From contig CAMWVO010000103.1 in NCBI GenBank assembly GCA_947177695.1, positions 1 through 6,679 on the forward strand: a stretch of DNA of 6,679 bases, in the 5' to 3' direction. The stretch's first letter is position 1. The number at the start of each line of letters is the position of its first letter. The notes under the pieces are model-generated. The model made no database searches. It worked only from the letters and a program-made list of their open reading frames with translations, and had not been told where the DNA came from. Position numbers and translations under genes: made by a program. Positions 1-6,500 of the stretch are shown here, one piece after another. The DNA is from an uncultured Clostridia bacterium (GTDB lineage Bacteria > Bacillota > Clostridia > Oscillospirales > Ruminococcaceae).

Positions 1-149
1 GTACCTCGGTTTGCAGCGGTACGCTTGACGAGTGTCCCATGGCTTACAAGGGAATGGAGGATATTGTAAACAACATCGGAGATACCGCCGAAATTGTCAG
101 CATTATCAAGCCTGTTTACAATTTTAAAGCCAAGGACGAGGACAGATGA
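1..149 (+). CDS. rtcB: RNA-splicing ligase RtcB family, C-terminal fragment (5' end outside window)
   Basis: The first complete codon is at position 3 and the frame ends at TGA 147-149, giving 48 residues. The visible protein contains GTLDECPMAYKGMEDIV and ends IIKPVYNFKAKDED. This matches the end of RtcB, where a DE-x-P-x-AYK stretch is followed by an amphipathic helix and a final strand with a near-terminal lysine (FKA here, usually VKG) that belongs to the guanylate pocket in the family. RtcB joins 2',3'-cyclic phosphate or 3'-phosphate RNA ends to 5'-OH ends using GTP and Mn2+ in the cytoplasm; in bacteria the role is RNA repair. The metal-binding histidines and the guanylylated histidine lie upstream of the window, so activity cannot be judged. 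The tail after the lysine (AKDED) is slightly longer than in many homologues. No strong terminator follows the stop. The family call rests on recall of the C-terminal pattern only. Confidence 0.75.
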   Translation, partial: TSVCSGTLDECPMAYKGMEDIVNNIGDTAEIVSIIKPVYNFKAKDEDR

Positions 150-313
150 CAATGATTTTCCCGAAGAACAGCGGGATATGCACTTATGCTTTAAGCGCAG
201 GAATGTCAGTATAATACCGGACCGAGCATCGGTGATGTTGTGGCTTTACACAAAATAAATAACTGTAATTTGTAAAATGTAAACAATTATATTGAATGGC
301 AAGGCTTTACGGG

Positions 314-342
314 TTGAAAATATATGTAAAATATATTATAAT
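314..342 (+). promoter_or_regulatory. sigma-A type promoter of the HD-GYP gene
   Basis: TTGAAA at 314-319 and a perfect TATAAT at 337-342 are separated by exactly 17 nt. Transcription would start near 349-350, leaving a leader of about 40 nt before the GTG start at 389. The spacer contains a perfect 7-bp inverted repeat, AATATAT/ATATATT (319-325 and 331-337, 5-nt loop), which overlaps both hexamers. It could be an operator or simply AT-rich sequence. The element indicates that the HD-GYP gene is transcribed independently of the upstream ligase gene. Confidence 0.75.
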
Positions 343-372
343 ATAAATGTATAAAGTTAACTTCTACAGATG

Positions 373-377
373 AAAGG
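373..377 (+). promoter_or_regulatory. ribosome binding site for the GTG-started HD-GYP gene
   Basis: AAAGG lies 11 nt before the GTG at 389-391, a slightly long spacing. The in-frame TGA at 371-373 prevents any longer N-terminus. The nearby ATG at 370 is in another frame. GTG 389 is therefore the only reasonable start, and it gives a lysine-rich N-terminus directly before the first membrane helix. Confidence 0.5.
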
Positions 378-388
378 CGGCGGACGCT

Positions 389-1804
389 GTGAAGAAAAAA
401 GGCGGCAAGCTGATAAAAATTATTAATATCATTCTGCCTGTAGTTATTGTTTTGGGCGCTTCCGCGCTGCTGCTTCAAAATTATCTGTACAACACCCGTG
501 AGAGAGTGTACGTTCTGGCAGATGCGGAGCGTGACGGAACACTGTTCAACTTTGACGACCTGACTGTCGAGATCGTTACAAGAGGCGGCGATTCCGGCTC
601 GTGGGTATTCGACGGACTGCCGGATGATGACGGAAACTTCCTTATCGAACCGGCTGTCGGCACGATCTATGAGATGGTCGTCACCAACAACACAGCCGAT
701 ACTGTGCTTGACTGGACAGCCATGCTCCGTGTGCCGGAGGAAATGTACATCAACAACACCTGGAACGGCAGCTTTGAGTTCCACCAAAATGTTCTGGCGG
801 GAAACGAAAACGTCCAGACCCTCAACCTTGCCGAATACTCCAGATTTGACATAACCCTTGACGGCTATATGGCGCACGTCGGACCGATGATAGCGCTGCA
901 TGAGGGCGATTATTTCGTCTACTATCCCAATACCGATATGAACGAAATGCCGATCCCGCCCAGACAGGCGGATTCAAACAAAGAAGGCGGCGTAAGGATC
1001 GGCTTCATTATGTACATACAAAACCGCGATATAGATTACATTGCGGATTTCTCGGTCGGTGAAATACGCTATCATATGCAGACCAGCATATTCAAAAGTC
1101 CGTTTTTCTGGGTACTGCTCGGATTTACGATAGTGTGGATAGTCTGCCTTGCATCAACTATTGCGGTGAACATGAACACCAAGCGCTTTATCGAGCAGCG
1201 CAAACGTGATGAAAAGGCGATCGAGCAGACTATGCAGACGTTCGTCAACTTTATAGAAGCAAAAGATCCCAGCACAAGCGGTCACTCGCTGCGCGTTGCC
1301 GAGTACTCAAAAATGCTCGCCGAAAAGCTTGGATTTTACGAGGATGAGTGCAATCAGATCTACTATATTGCGTTAATGCACGATTGCGGTAAAATATATG
1401 TACCCGACCAGATACTCACCAAGCCGGGACGTCTTACCGATGAGGAATACGAAATAATGAAAAAACACACGGTGTACGGCGCGGATATACTGCGCGACTT
1501 CACCGCTATAGACGGCATGGGTTCGGGCGCGATCAGCCATCACGAGCGTTACGACGGCAAGGGTTACCCGAACGGTATCAGCGGCGAGGATATACCGATC
1601 ATCGGACGCATAATATGCGTATCTGACGCGTTCGACGCAATGAACAGCCGCCGCTGCTACCGAAGCAGTCTTTCCGAGGAGGTCATCATCAGCGAGCTGA
1701 AAAACAACCGCGGCAAGCAGTTCGACCCGGATATCGTCGATTGTATTCTGTCGCTGATAAACAGCGGCAGAATAAAGTTCTCGGACACAAATAACGAGCA
1801 GTAA
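389..1804 (+). CDS. Membrane receptor with CBM2-like extracellular domain and cytoplasmic HD-GYP phosphodiesterase domain
   Basis: The protein has 471 residues. Seen in the sequence: a basic N-terminus, a membrane helix at about 10-32, an outer region at about 34-235, a second helix at about 237-260, a short charged linker helix (262-285), and an HD-GYP domain (about 285-460). The catalytic set is complete: H299 in GHSLRVAEYS, H331-D332 with G334-K335, H360, H384-H385-E386, G392-Y393-P394, and D413. Such domains hydrolyse c-di-GMP to pGpG or GMP, and some act on 3'3'-cGAMP. The outer region has a TNNTADTVLDW stretch, then TWNGSF (124-129) and GVRIGFIMYI (201-210). This recalls the 'NN..W..WNG..GF' layout of CBM2-type cellulose-binding domains, so carbohydrate sensing is inferred. 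There is no receiver or GGDEF domain. The gene stands alone with its own promoter; the flanking genes give no functional clue. The HD-GYP assignment is near certain, the ligand of the outer domain is not. Confidence 0.93.
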   Translation: MKKKGGKLIKIINIILPVVIVLGASALLLQNYLYNTRERVYVLADAERDGTLFNFDDLTVEIVTRGGDSGSWVFDGLPDDDGNFLIEPAVGTIYEMVVTNNTADTVLDWTAMLRVPEEMYINNTWNGSFEFHQNVLAGNENVQTLNLAEYSRFDITLDGYMAHVGPMIALHEGDYFVYYPNTDMNEMPIPPRQADSNKEGGVRIGFIMYIQNRDIDYIADFSVGEIRYHMQTSIFKSPFFWVLLGFTIVWIVCLASTIAVNMNTKRFIEQRKRDEKAIEQTMQTFVNFIEAKDPSTSGHSLRVAEYSKMLAEKLGFYEDECNQIYYIALMHDCGKIYVPDQILTKPGRLTDEEYEIMKKHTVYGADILRDFTAIDGMGSGAISHHERYDGKGYPNGISGEDIPIIGRIICVSDAFDAMNSRRCYRSSLSEEVIISELKNNRGKQFDPDIVDCILSLINSGRIKFSDTNNEQ

Positions 1805-1855
1805 AGATGTTTCCCTTTCAATGCGTTTCACTGAAAACTGAGATGCAAGGATTTG

Positions 1856-1937
1856 TTCATTTAGTTAAAATAATTGAGAACCTGTCTTCACAAGCGTGTG
1901 TACACGTACTTTGTGAGGACAGGTTCTTAATTTAGTT
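1856..1937. repeat. 11-nt imperfect direct repeats flanking the intergenic hairpin
   Basis: TTCATTTAGTT at 1856-1866 and TTAATTTAGTT at 1927-1937 match at 10 of 11 positions and bracket the palindrome. The right copy overlaps the outer edge of the hairpin stem and touches the permease stop codon. This could be a target-site duplication of a small palindromic element or a chance match in AT-rich DNA; the sequence alone does not decide. Confidence 0.35.
1872..1932. terminator. Long hairpin between convergent genes, probable bidirectional terminator
   Basis: The arm 1872-1894 pairs with 1909-1932: A1877-C1886 is perfectly complementary to 1918-1927, followed by a T-G wobble and a further seven pairs with T1910 bulged. 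A smaller hairpin, CGTG/CACG (1895-1898 with 1903-1906), caps it with a TGTA loop. The structure begins about 70 nt after the HD-GYP stop and ends 4 nt from the stop codon of the oppositely oriented permease gene at 1937. T-runs are modest on both sides (TTCTTAATTT rightward; AATTATTTTAA on the other strand). Position and symmetry fit termination of both transcripts. The stem is much longer than most intrinsic terminators, so a small palindromic repeat element is the alternative. Confidence 0.7.
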
Positions 1938-3163
1938 CAGCTGATCTGGTGTTTTTTGAATGCGCGGTATGCAAAATATACGCAAGCGCATGAAGCCGCT
2001 GCCGCAAATACGGGTATGAAAACATAGGGCGGGATTATCAACCCGAATATTTCGTACTGATACTCATACATCGCTCCCCAGAACGCCATCATATTGGTGG
2101 GCAGGAGATTGTTAAGAGTAAGTACCCATATCGGAGCTTCGTCGGGTACGTTTATAAACATAGGCACTATGAGAAGTATTGCCATTATTACAATAGTGTT
2201 GAAGGGCGCTTTTAACATTGCCGAAAGCATGGCGGTAATTGCCGCAAAAAGCAGACACGCCGCAAGCGCACATATGGAATATAAAAGCGCACTCTGACCT
2301 ATTGTTATTTTGTACGGAAAAATATTTCCCATCAGTACCAGCTGAGCGTCCGCGCCGCCTGTACCCCAGATCATCATTGCTTCGACATAGTTTATGGCAG
2401 TAAGCAGGATTATCAGTACCGCCGATATTACAAAAGCTGCAAAAAGCTTTGCTCCGATAACAAGTCCCTTGCCGTGCTTTGAGGAAAGTATAAGACTGTC
2501 CGCGCCGTTTGTGTATTCCTCGGAGAAAATTCCCGAAATAATTATTGCAATAGCTGCGCCTGCCATCATTGCTGTTGTGTACATGATAGTCACAAATCTG
2601 TAGTAGCCGCCGCTTTCCTCGTAAGTCAATGTCTTCGGAGACCCGTCCAGACACTTTTGCCAATACGCCCTCATATTTTCGCTTATTTTGGAATTTTCAA
2701 TAACATATTCGCGATTTTCTCTGCGTATTTTGTCGAACTGCTCCGCCTGTTCACGGGTAAGGTTTTGAAAATCCTCCACACCGTTCAGATTAAAGGTTCT
2801 TCTTGCAATATGATAAATTTGGCTGTACTTCCTTGCATTATTCCGATATTCTTCGGTATCGGCATAATGACGGTCTCCGTTCAGCGGCACCTGTCTGTAC
2901 GCCTCAACCGCCTCCATAATAAGGTCTGCGTCAATGACCCGTCCCGACAGCTCCTCACCGTATCGGCGGTCTATCATTTCCTCATCATATCTTGAAACTG
3001 TTATCTCATTGCCGTTTTCGTCCGTGTAGTAATAATTGCCGATTATTGTGCCAAAAACGCTTAATGCTCCGATAAGTACAACAAGAGTAAGCGTTATTAC
3101 GGTACGTTTTCTGCACAGTATCTTTTTAAATTCATAGCCTGCAAGGTCAAAAAACAAATTCAT
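1937..3163 (-). CDS. ABC-2 type permease, third of three tandem paralogues
   Basis: The protein has 408 residues and is the membrane subunit of an ABC transporter. Predicted helices lie at about 22-43, 190-212, 235-260, 290-317, 320-337 and 376-398. A large hydrophilic outer loop (about 44-188) contains EELSGRVIDAD, which closely parallels the first permease of the operon. After helix 2 comes the cytoplasmic motif SSKHGK (227-232), present in all three permeases. NNLLPTN (351-357) precedes the last helix and matches DILPSQ and DLFPIK in the other two. It starts at ATG 3163-3161 with a strong SD, AAGGAG (3171-3176), that overlaps the stop codon of the preceding gene; the gap is 11 nt. It is the last gene of the operon and ends against the long intergenic hairpin. 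It presumably pairs with the ATPase at 5631-6500. Family and topology are clear; the substrate is unknown. Confidence 0.85.
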   Translation of the reverse strand: MNLFFDLAGYEFKKILCRKRTVITLTLVVLIGALSVFGTIIGNYYYTDENGNEITVSRYDEEMIDRRYGEELSGRVIDADLIMEAVEAYRQVPLNGDRHYADTEEYRNNARKYSQIYHIARRTFNLNGVEDFQNLTREQAEQFDKIRRENREYVIENSKISENMRAYWQKCLDGSPKTLTYEESGGYYRFVTIMYTTAMMAGAAIAIIISGIFSEEYTNGADSLILSSKHGKGLVIGAKLFAAFVISAVLIILLTAINYVEAMMIWGTGGADAQLVLMGNIFPYKITIGQSALLYSICALAACLLFAAITAMLSAMLKAPFNTIVIMAILLIVPMFINVPDEAPIWVLTLNNLLPTNMMAFWGAMYEYQYEIFGLIIPPYVFIPVFAAAASCACVYFAYRAFKKHQIS

Positions 3164-3170
3164 AAATTCA

Positions 3171-3176
3171 CTCCTT
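3171..3176 (-). promoter_or_regulatory. Strong Shine-Dalgarno of the third permease, overlapping the upstream stop
   Basis: On the minus strand AAGGAG is followed by 7 nt and then ATG (3163-3161). The first two bases of the SD are the last two bases of the TAA stop of the second permease. This is the best ribosome site in the operon and suggests efficient, coupled translation of the last permease. Confidence 0.7.
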
Positions 3177-4413
3177 AATCATAGCTTAAACGGGAATAAA
3201 TATTTTTTGCAGCCACAGTTAAAATGACCGCCAATATCGGCATTAAAGCCATTACAAAATATGGCTGTCTTACAAGCGTATCCGAAAATCCGTAAAGCTT
3301 GTACTGTTTGAACATTTCAAAGGCGTTCAGAGCCTTTATGGGAAACAAATCCACAATATAATTGAACAGCTTGCTGCTTTTTGAATAATTCAAAAAAATT
3401 GGTATAAAATACAGCGCCAACGCCAAAAGCACAGACGTAAAATTGCTTTTGCACACAACGGAAATTGTCAATGTTAAAAATATTACAAAAATAAATGCGG
3501 CGTAAGCGATAATAACAGCGGTGAAAAAAGCTTCTCCCAGAGTAAGGTCGTATACGGACAATAAAATCAGGCTCTGTATGCTTGCGCCGCTTCCGCCAAG
3601 ACCGTAAACCGCTGCAAATGTAAGAACATAGATACCGACAAATACCGCAAACATCAGGGTGGATATCAAAAATACCGAAATGATTTTTGCGGTAAAAATT
3701 TTGCTCCGTCCGTGCTTGGAGGATAAGATCACCTGCGCCGTACCCCGCTGAAACTCGTTTGAAAACACGGAGGAAACATTTATTAAAGCTACAAATGTCA
3801 AAATAACAAAAAACGGAAAGGCGTATTCTATCAGGCTTTCCCAGCCCAAGGTATAGCCCAAAACGTAAGGCTCGGAGACATTTTCGTTAAATTTTAAAAT
3901 GACATTTTTTTCTTCGTCAGAATAATTTCCGTAGGAATAATCCATGTTCAATGTATCAATAACCTGCTTGTCTCTTCTGTTGTAAAAATCCAGACCATCG
4001 TCATATGTTAAAGTATTTATTATTCTGTAGTCCGGCTGCCCAGTTTGAGTGTACGCCACCGCAACGCACCTGATTATCTTTTGATAGGGATAAAGCTCCG
4101 AATTATAAACGCTGTCTTTGATAGTATCGTACTCTGTCAAATTGTCGGTATCGCTTGCAACTATGTTGTACAACTCAATCACATCTGCGACTTTTTCAGG
4201 GGTAAGCTCTCCCGAAATTTTTTCCGCACGCGCTTTTTCATATTTTATAGCTTTATAGCCAAATACATGGTTTCCGTTTCCGTCATAGGAGTATGCCGAA
4301 GAAAGCGCAGCCGATAGCAAGATAATTATTGTTCCCAGAATTATTATCGGAGAAAATAAAAACCGCTTTCTTTTTACGATTTTATAAAGTTCAAATTTTA
4401 AAATATCAAGCAT
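3175..4413 (-). CDS. ABC-2 type permease, second of three tandem paralogues
   Basis: The protein has 412 residues from the chosen ATG. A GTG three codons upstream (4422) is in frame, but it overlaps the SD (AAGG, 4422-4425), which lies 8 nt before ATG 4413. Starting at ATG also aligns the N-terminus MLDILKFELYKIVKRKR with those of its two paralogues. Predicted helices: about 20-41, 197-216, 240-270, 295-320, 324-341 and 385-402. The outer loop (about 42-195) carries ISGELTPEKVADVIEL, comparable to the LSGR segment of the sister permeases. SSKHGR lies at 231-236 and DLFPIK at 355-360. The codons are more AT-rich by eye than in the two neighbours, and the protein is the most diverged of the three. 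It follows the first permease after 17 nt, so co-transcription is very likely. It is an ABC transporter membrane subunit; the cargo is not identifiable. Confidence 0.85.
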   Translation of the reverse strand: MLDILKFELYKIVKRKRFLFSPIIILGTIIILLSAALSSAYSYDGNGNHVFGYKAIKYEKARAEKISGELTPEKVADVIELYNIVASDTDNLTEYDTIKDSVYNSELYPYQKIIRCVAVAYTQTGQPDYRIINTLTYDDGLDFYNRRDKQVIDTLNMDYSYGNYSDEEKNVILKFNENVSEPYVLGYTLGWESLIEYAFPFFVILTFVALINVSSVFSNEFQRGTAQVILSSKHGRSKIFTAKIISVFLISTLMFAVFVGIYVLTFAAVYGLGGSGASIQSLILLSVYDLTLGEAFFTAVIIAYAAFIFVIFLTLTISVVCKSNFTSVLLALALYFIPIFLNYSKSSKLFNYIVDLFPIKALNAFEMFKQYKLYGFSDTLVRQPYFVMALMPILAVILTVAAKNIYSRLSYD

Positions 4414-4430
4414 AACATTCACCTTATTTT

Positions 4431-5627
4431 TTATTTTGTCTGATACCGTTTATAGTGCGTATAGCCAACCCATACCAATACTGCCGAAACAGCAAGATAT
4501 ATCACGGGAGCGGCTTGGTACGCAAAAAAATATTTCCCGAAGCATCTGAAAAGATTTACCGAAAAGGCACTGTCATCAAAAGCTATTTGTGAGGGAAGAA
4601 TATCCCAAAGGCGTATAAGAATTTTGTGCGTAGGTTCGACAGTAACCATAGATCCCGCCGAAAGCATTAAAAACATTGTAACAATTACAGGCTTTCCGCT
4701 TGAAGTGAGCTCGGAAATTATCATGCATATCACTGAAAGTATAACAGCCTCTGCAATGCCCATGCCCGCCAGTATCAGTACGGTTTCTCCGCAGGTAAAA
4801 TTCATAGCAAGCATAGGGTCAATCATCTGAACAGGTGCATCGAAGCCCTCAAATCCATAAAAAGGCGCGGAAATAATTACCGACATAACGGCAACAAGCA
4901 GAAAATCCGCCATGAGAAAAAGCGCCGCAGCAGTGGTTTTTGCGCCGTAAACCAAGGTCTTGCCGTGCTTTGAGGAATAAACTATCCTGTCGGTACGGGT
5001 ACGCTTATCCTCAATGAAAATTCCGGGGATGCATATCGCCGCCGCAAAAACCAGTAATATTCCGCCCATTGATATGCCCTGATTTATAACGCGGTAAGCC
5101 GAGCAATAGCGGTATGTAAAGGGCTTGACGTTTTTATCGTCCAAAGCTTTCAGGTACTGCTTTGCACCCTCGTCAAGCAGGTAGTAATCCCATTCGTCCT
5201 CCATATATTCGGCTCGTGTGCGGTAAAGCGTTTCGGCGGTCATGCCGTCGGTATCGCCGTAACCGTTCATTACAAATACATAAGAGTTTGCCTCGTCATA
5301 CGCTCTGATGTATTTGATATATTCCGGTGAATTTTTATCATAGCTTTTTCCGATCTCCGAAACCTTTTCCGCCTCTTGCAGAACTGTGAGAAAATCATCA
5401 TCTATGGGTCTGCCGGAAAGCTCCCTGTCCTGTTCAATATCAGCTTTCAAAACGGCTAAATATCGTCCCGACAGACTGCCCCGCACGGTATCTATGGTAA
5501 CACCGTAAAAAGTAAGATTTAAAAGCAGGCTGACGGGTATGCAAAGCGCGCTTATGATAACGGTTATCCACACGGATTTTTTCTTGAAAAGCTTTTTAAA
5601 TTCGTATTTTAAAAGTGTGAAAAACAT
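4431..5627 (-). CDS. ABC-2 type permease, first of three tandem paralogues
   Basis: The protein has 398 residues. Basic N-terminus KYEFKKLFKKK, then predicted helices at about 19-41, 185-205, 231-254, 282-306, 313-330 and 372-390. The large outer loop (about 42-183) is acidic and contains RELSGRPIDDDFL (68-80), the same LSGRxIDxD pattern as the third permease. SSKHGK is at 218-223 and WDILPSQ at 341-347. The ATG at 5627-5625 starts only 3 nt after the ATPase stop; AAAGG (5638-5642) inside the ATPase coding end supplies the SD. Adjacent to an ABC ATPase with no other partner, it is expected to form part of the same exporter, possibly as a heterodimer with another of the permeases (inference). 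The fold resembles BcrB/LanE-LanG-type subunits by topology, but no substrate can be assigned. Confidence 0.86.
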   Translation of the reverse strand: MFFTLLKYEFKKLFKKKSVWITVIISALCIPVSLLLNLTFYGVTIDTVRGSLSGRYLAVLKADIEQDRELSGRPIDDDFLTVLQEAEKVSEIGKSYDKNSPEYIKYIRAYDEANSYVFVMNGYGDTDGMTAETLYRTRAEYMEDEWDYYLLDEGAKQYLKALDDKNVKPFTYRYCSAYRVINQGISMGGILLVFAAAICIPGIFIEDKRTRTDRIVYSSKHGKTLVYGAKTTAAALFLMADFLLVAVMSVIISAPFYGFEGFDAPVQMIDPMLAMNFTCGETVLILAGMGIAEAVILSVICMIISELTSSGKPVIVTMFLMLSAGSMVTVEPTHKILIRLWDILPSQIAFDDSAFSVNLFRCFGKYFFAYQAAPVIYLAVSAVLVWVGYTHYKRYQTK

Positions 5628-5630
5628 TTT

Positions 5631-6500
5631 TTATTCGCCTTTCTCCTCTTCGCTGAAATAATAAAGATACAAGTCCTCCAAGGTAGCCTCCGCATTTACA
5701 GCAGTTTCGCAGGGCTTCTCATCGCACACCAGACGCAGGAAAATTTCGTCTCCCGCATTTCTTGTGTTGATAATTGGATACTTGACCGTAAACTCGTCCG
5801 CAATTTTCTGCGGAACGGTACATTCCCAGACCTTACCCTTGATAACTTCAATAATTTCATCAAGAGAACCTTCGTGGATAAGCTGACCGTTTTTCATTAC
5901 AAGTATTGTGTCCGCAATATGCTCAATGTCGGAAACAATATGGGTCGAAAGCAGGATTATCCTGTCCGCGCCCATTCGGGAAATAATATTCCTGAAACGC
6001 ACACGCTCCTTGGGGTCAAGTCCCGCGGTAGGTTCGTCAAGCACTAATATTTTCGGGTCGTTCAGCAGAGCCTGCGCAATGCCGAGACGCTGCTTCATTC
6101 CTCCCGAAAATGTCTTTATTTTCTTTTTTGCTTCGTTTTTCAGAGATACCGTTTCAAGAAGCTCCGCCGTTTTAGCCTTGGCTTTGCTTTTGGGTATGCC
6201 CTTTAATGCGGCAATGTACATCATAAAATCCTGCGCCGTAAATTCGGGATAGTACCCGAAATCCTGGGGCAGATATCCGAGAATATCGCGGTATTCCTCG
6301 CGGGAAACGTCTATGCCGTCATAGGAAACAGTCCCCGACGTGGGATTAAGAATACCGCACATCATTCGCATAAGCGTGGTCTTTCCCGCGCCGTTTGCAC
6401 CCAAAAGTCCGTAAACGCCTTTTCCAAGCGTTATGGAAAGCCTGTCGCAGGCAATTTTGCTTCCGTAATTTTTCGTAACGCGGTCAATCTTTAATTCCAT
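5631..6500 (-). CDS. ABC transporter ATP-binding protein (BcrA/LanF-like)
   Basis: The protein has 289 residues and all core motifs: Walker A GANGAGKTT (34-42), Q-loop glutamine Q79 in YLPQDFGYYP, signature SGGMKQR (132-138), Walker B ILVLDEP with D155-E156, D-loop GLDP, and switch histidine H187 in STHIVSDIE. Residues from about 210 form a C-terminal accessory region ending in TLEDLYLYYF, usual for ATPases that drive ABC-2 drug and peptide exporters. The ATG at 6500-6498 is chosen because AAAGGA (6509-6514) lies 8 nt before it and MELKIDRVTKNYG is the standard N-terminus; a TTG at 6518 is in frame but would use its own SD as coding sequence. It sits first in the ABC cassette, overlaps the upstream gene by 17 nt, and presumably energises the three downstream permeases. 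ATP hydrolysis at the cytoplasmic face is expected; export of a peptide or drug is inference. Confidence 0.95.
   Translation of the reverse strand: MELKIDRVTKNYGSKIACDRLSITLGKGVYGLLGANGAGKTTLMRMMCGILNPTSGTVSYDGIDVSREEYRDILGYLPQDFGYYPEFTAQDFMMYIAALKGIPKSKAKAKTAELLETVSLKNEAKKKIKTFSGGMKQRLGIAQALLNDPKILVLDEPTAGLDPKERVRFRNIISRMGADRIILLSTHIVSDIEHIADTILVMKNGQLIHEGSLDEIIEVIKGKVWECTVPQKIADEFTVKYPIINTRNAGDEIFLRLVCDEKPCETAVNAEATLEDLYLYYFSEEEKGE

Noticed and set aside
146..214. 22-codon frame starting at an ATGA overlap with the rtcB stop
   Set aside because: Only 22 residues, no good SD of its own, no recognisable sequence; overlap of ATG with a TGA stop is common by chance.
221..233. ACCGA-GCA-TCGGT mini-hairpin as terminator of the ligase gene
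   Set aside because: Only 5 bp of stem, a 3-nt loop and no T-run after it; too weak to call.
150..388. c-di-GMP riboswitch upstream of the HD-GYP gene
   Set aside because: The gap was read for GEMM-type conserved segments and structure because the gene is in c-di-GMP metabolism; none is visible and the predicted leader is only about 40 nt.
287..901. Long open frame on the minus strand over the promoter and start of the HD-GYP gene
   Set aside because: It runs antisense through a gene with clear domain signatures and has no family resemblance or plausible start signal.
1373..1831. Long open frame on the minus strand over the HD-GYP catalytic domain
   Set aside because: Antisense shadow of a strongly conserved coding region; low-complexity valine/alanine-rich translation without motifs.
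2112..2663. 183-codon open frame on the minus strand inside the third permease
   Set aside because: Overlaps the real permease frame; its cysteine/arginine/asparagine-rich translation is typical of a shifted reading of membrane-protein codons.
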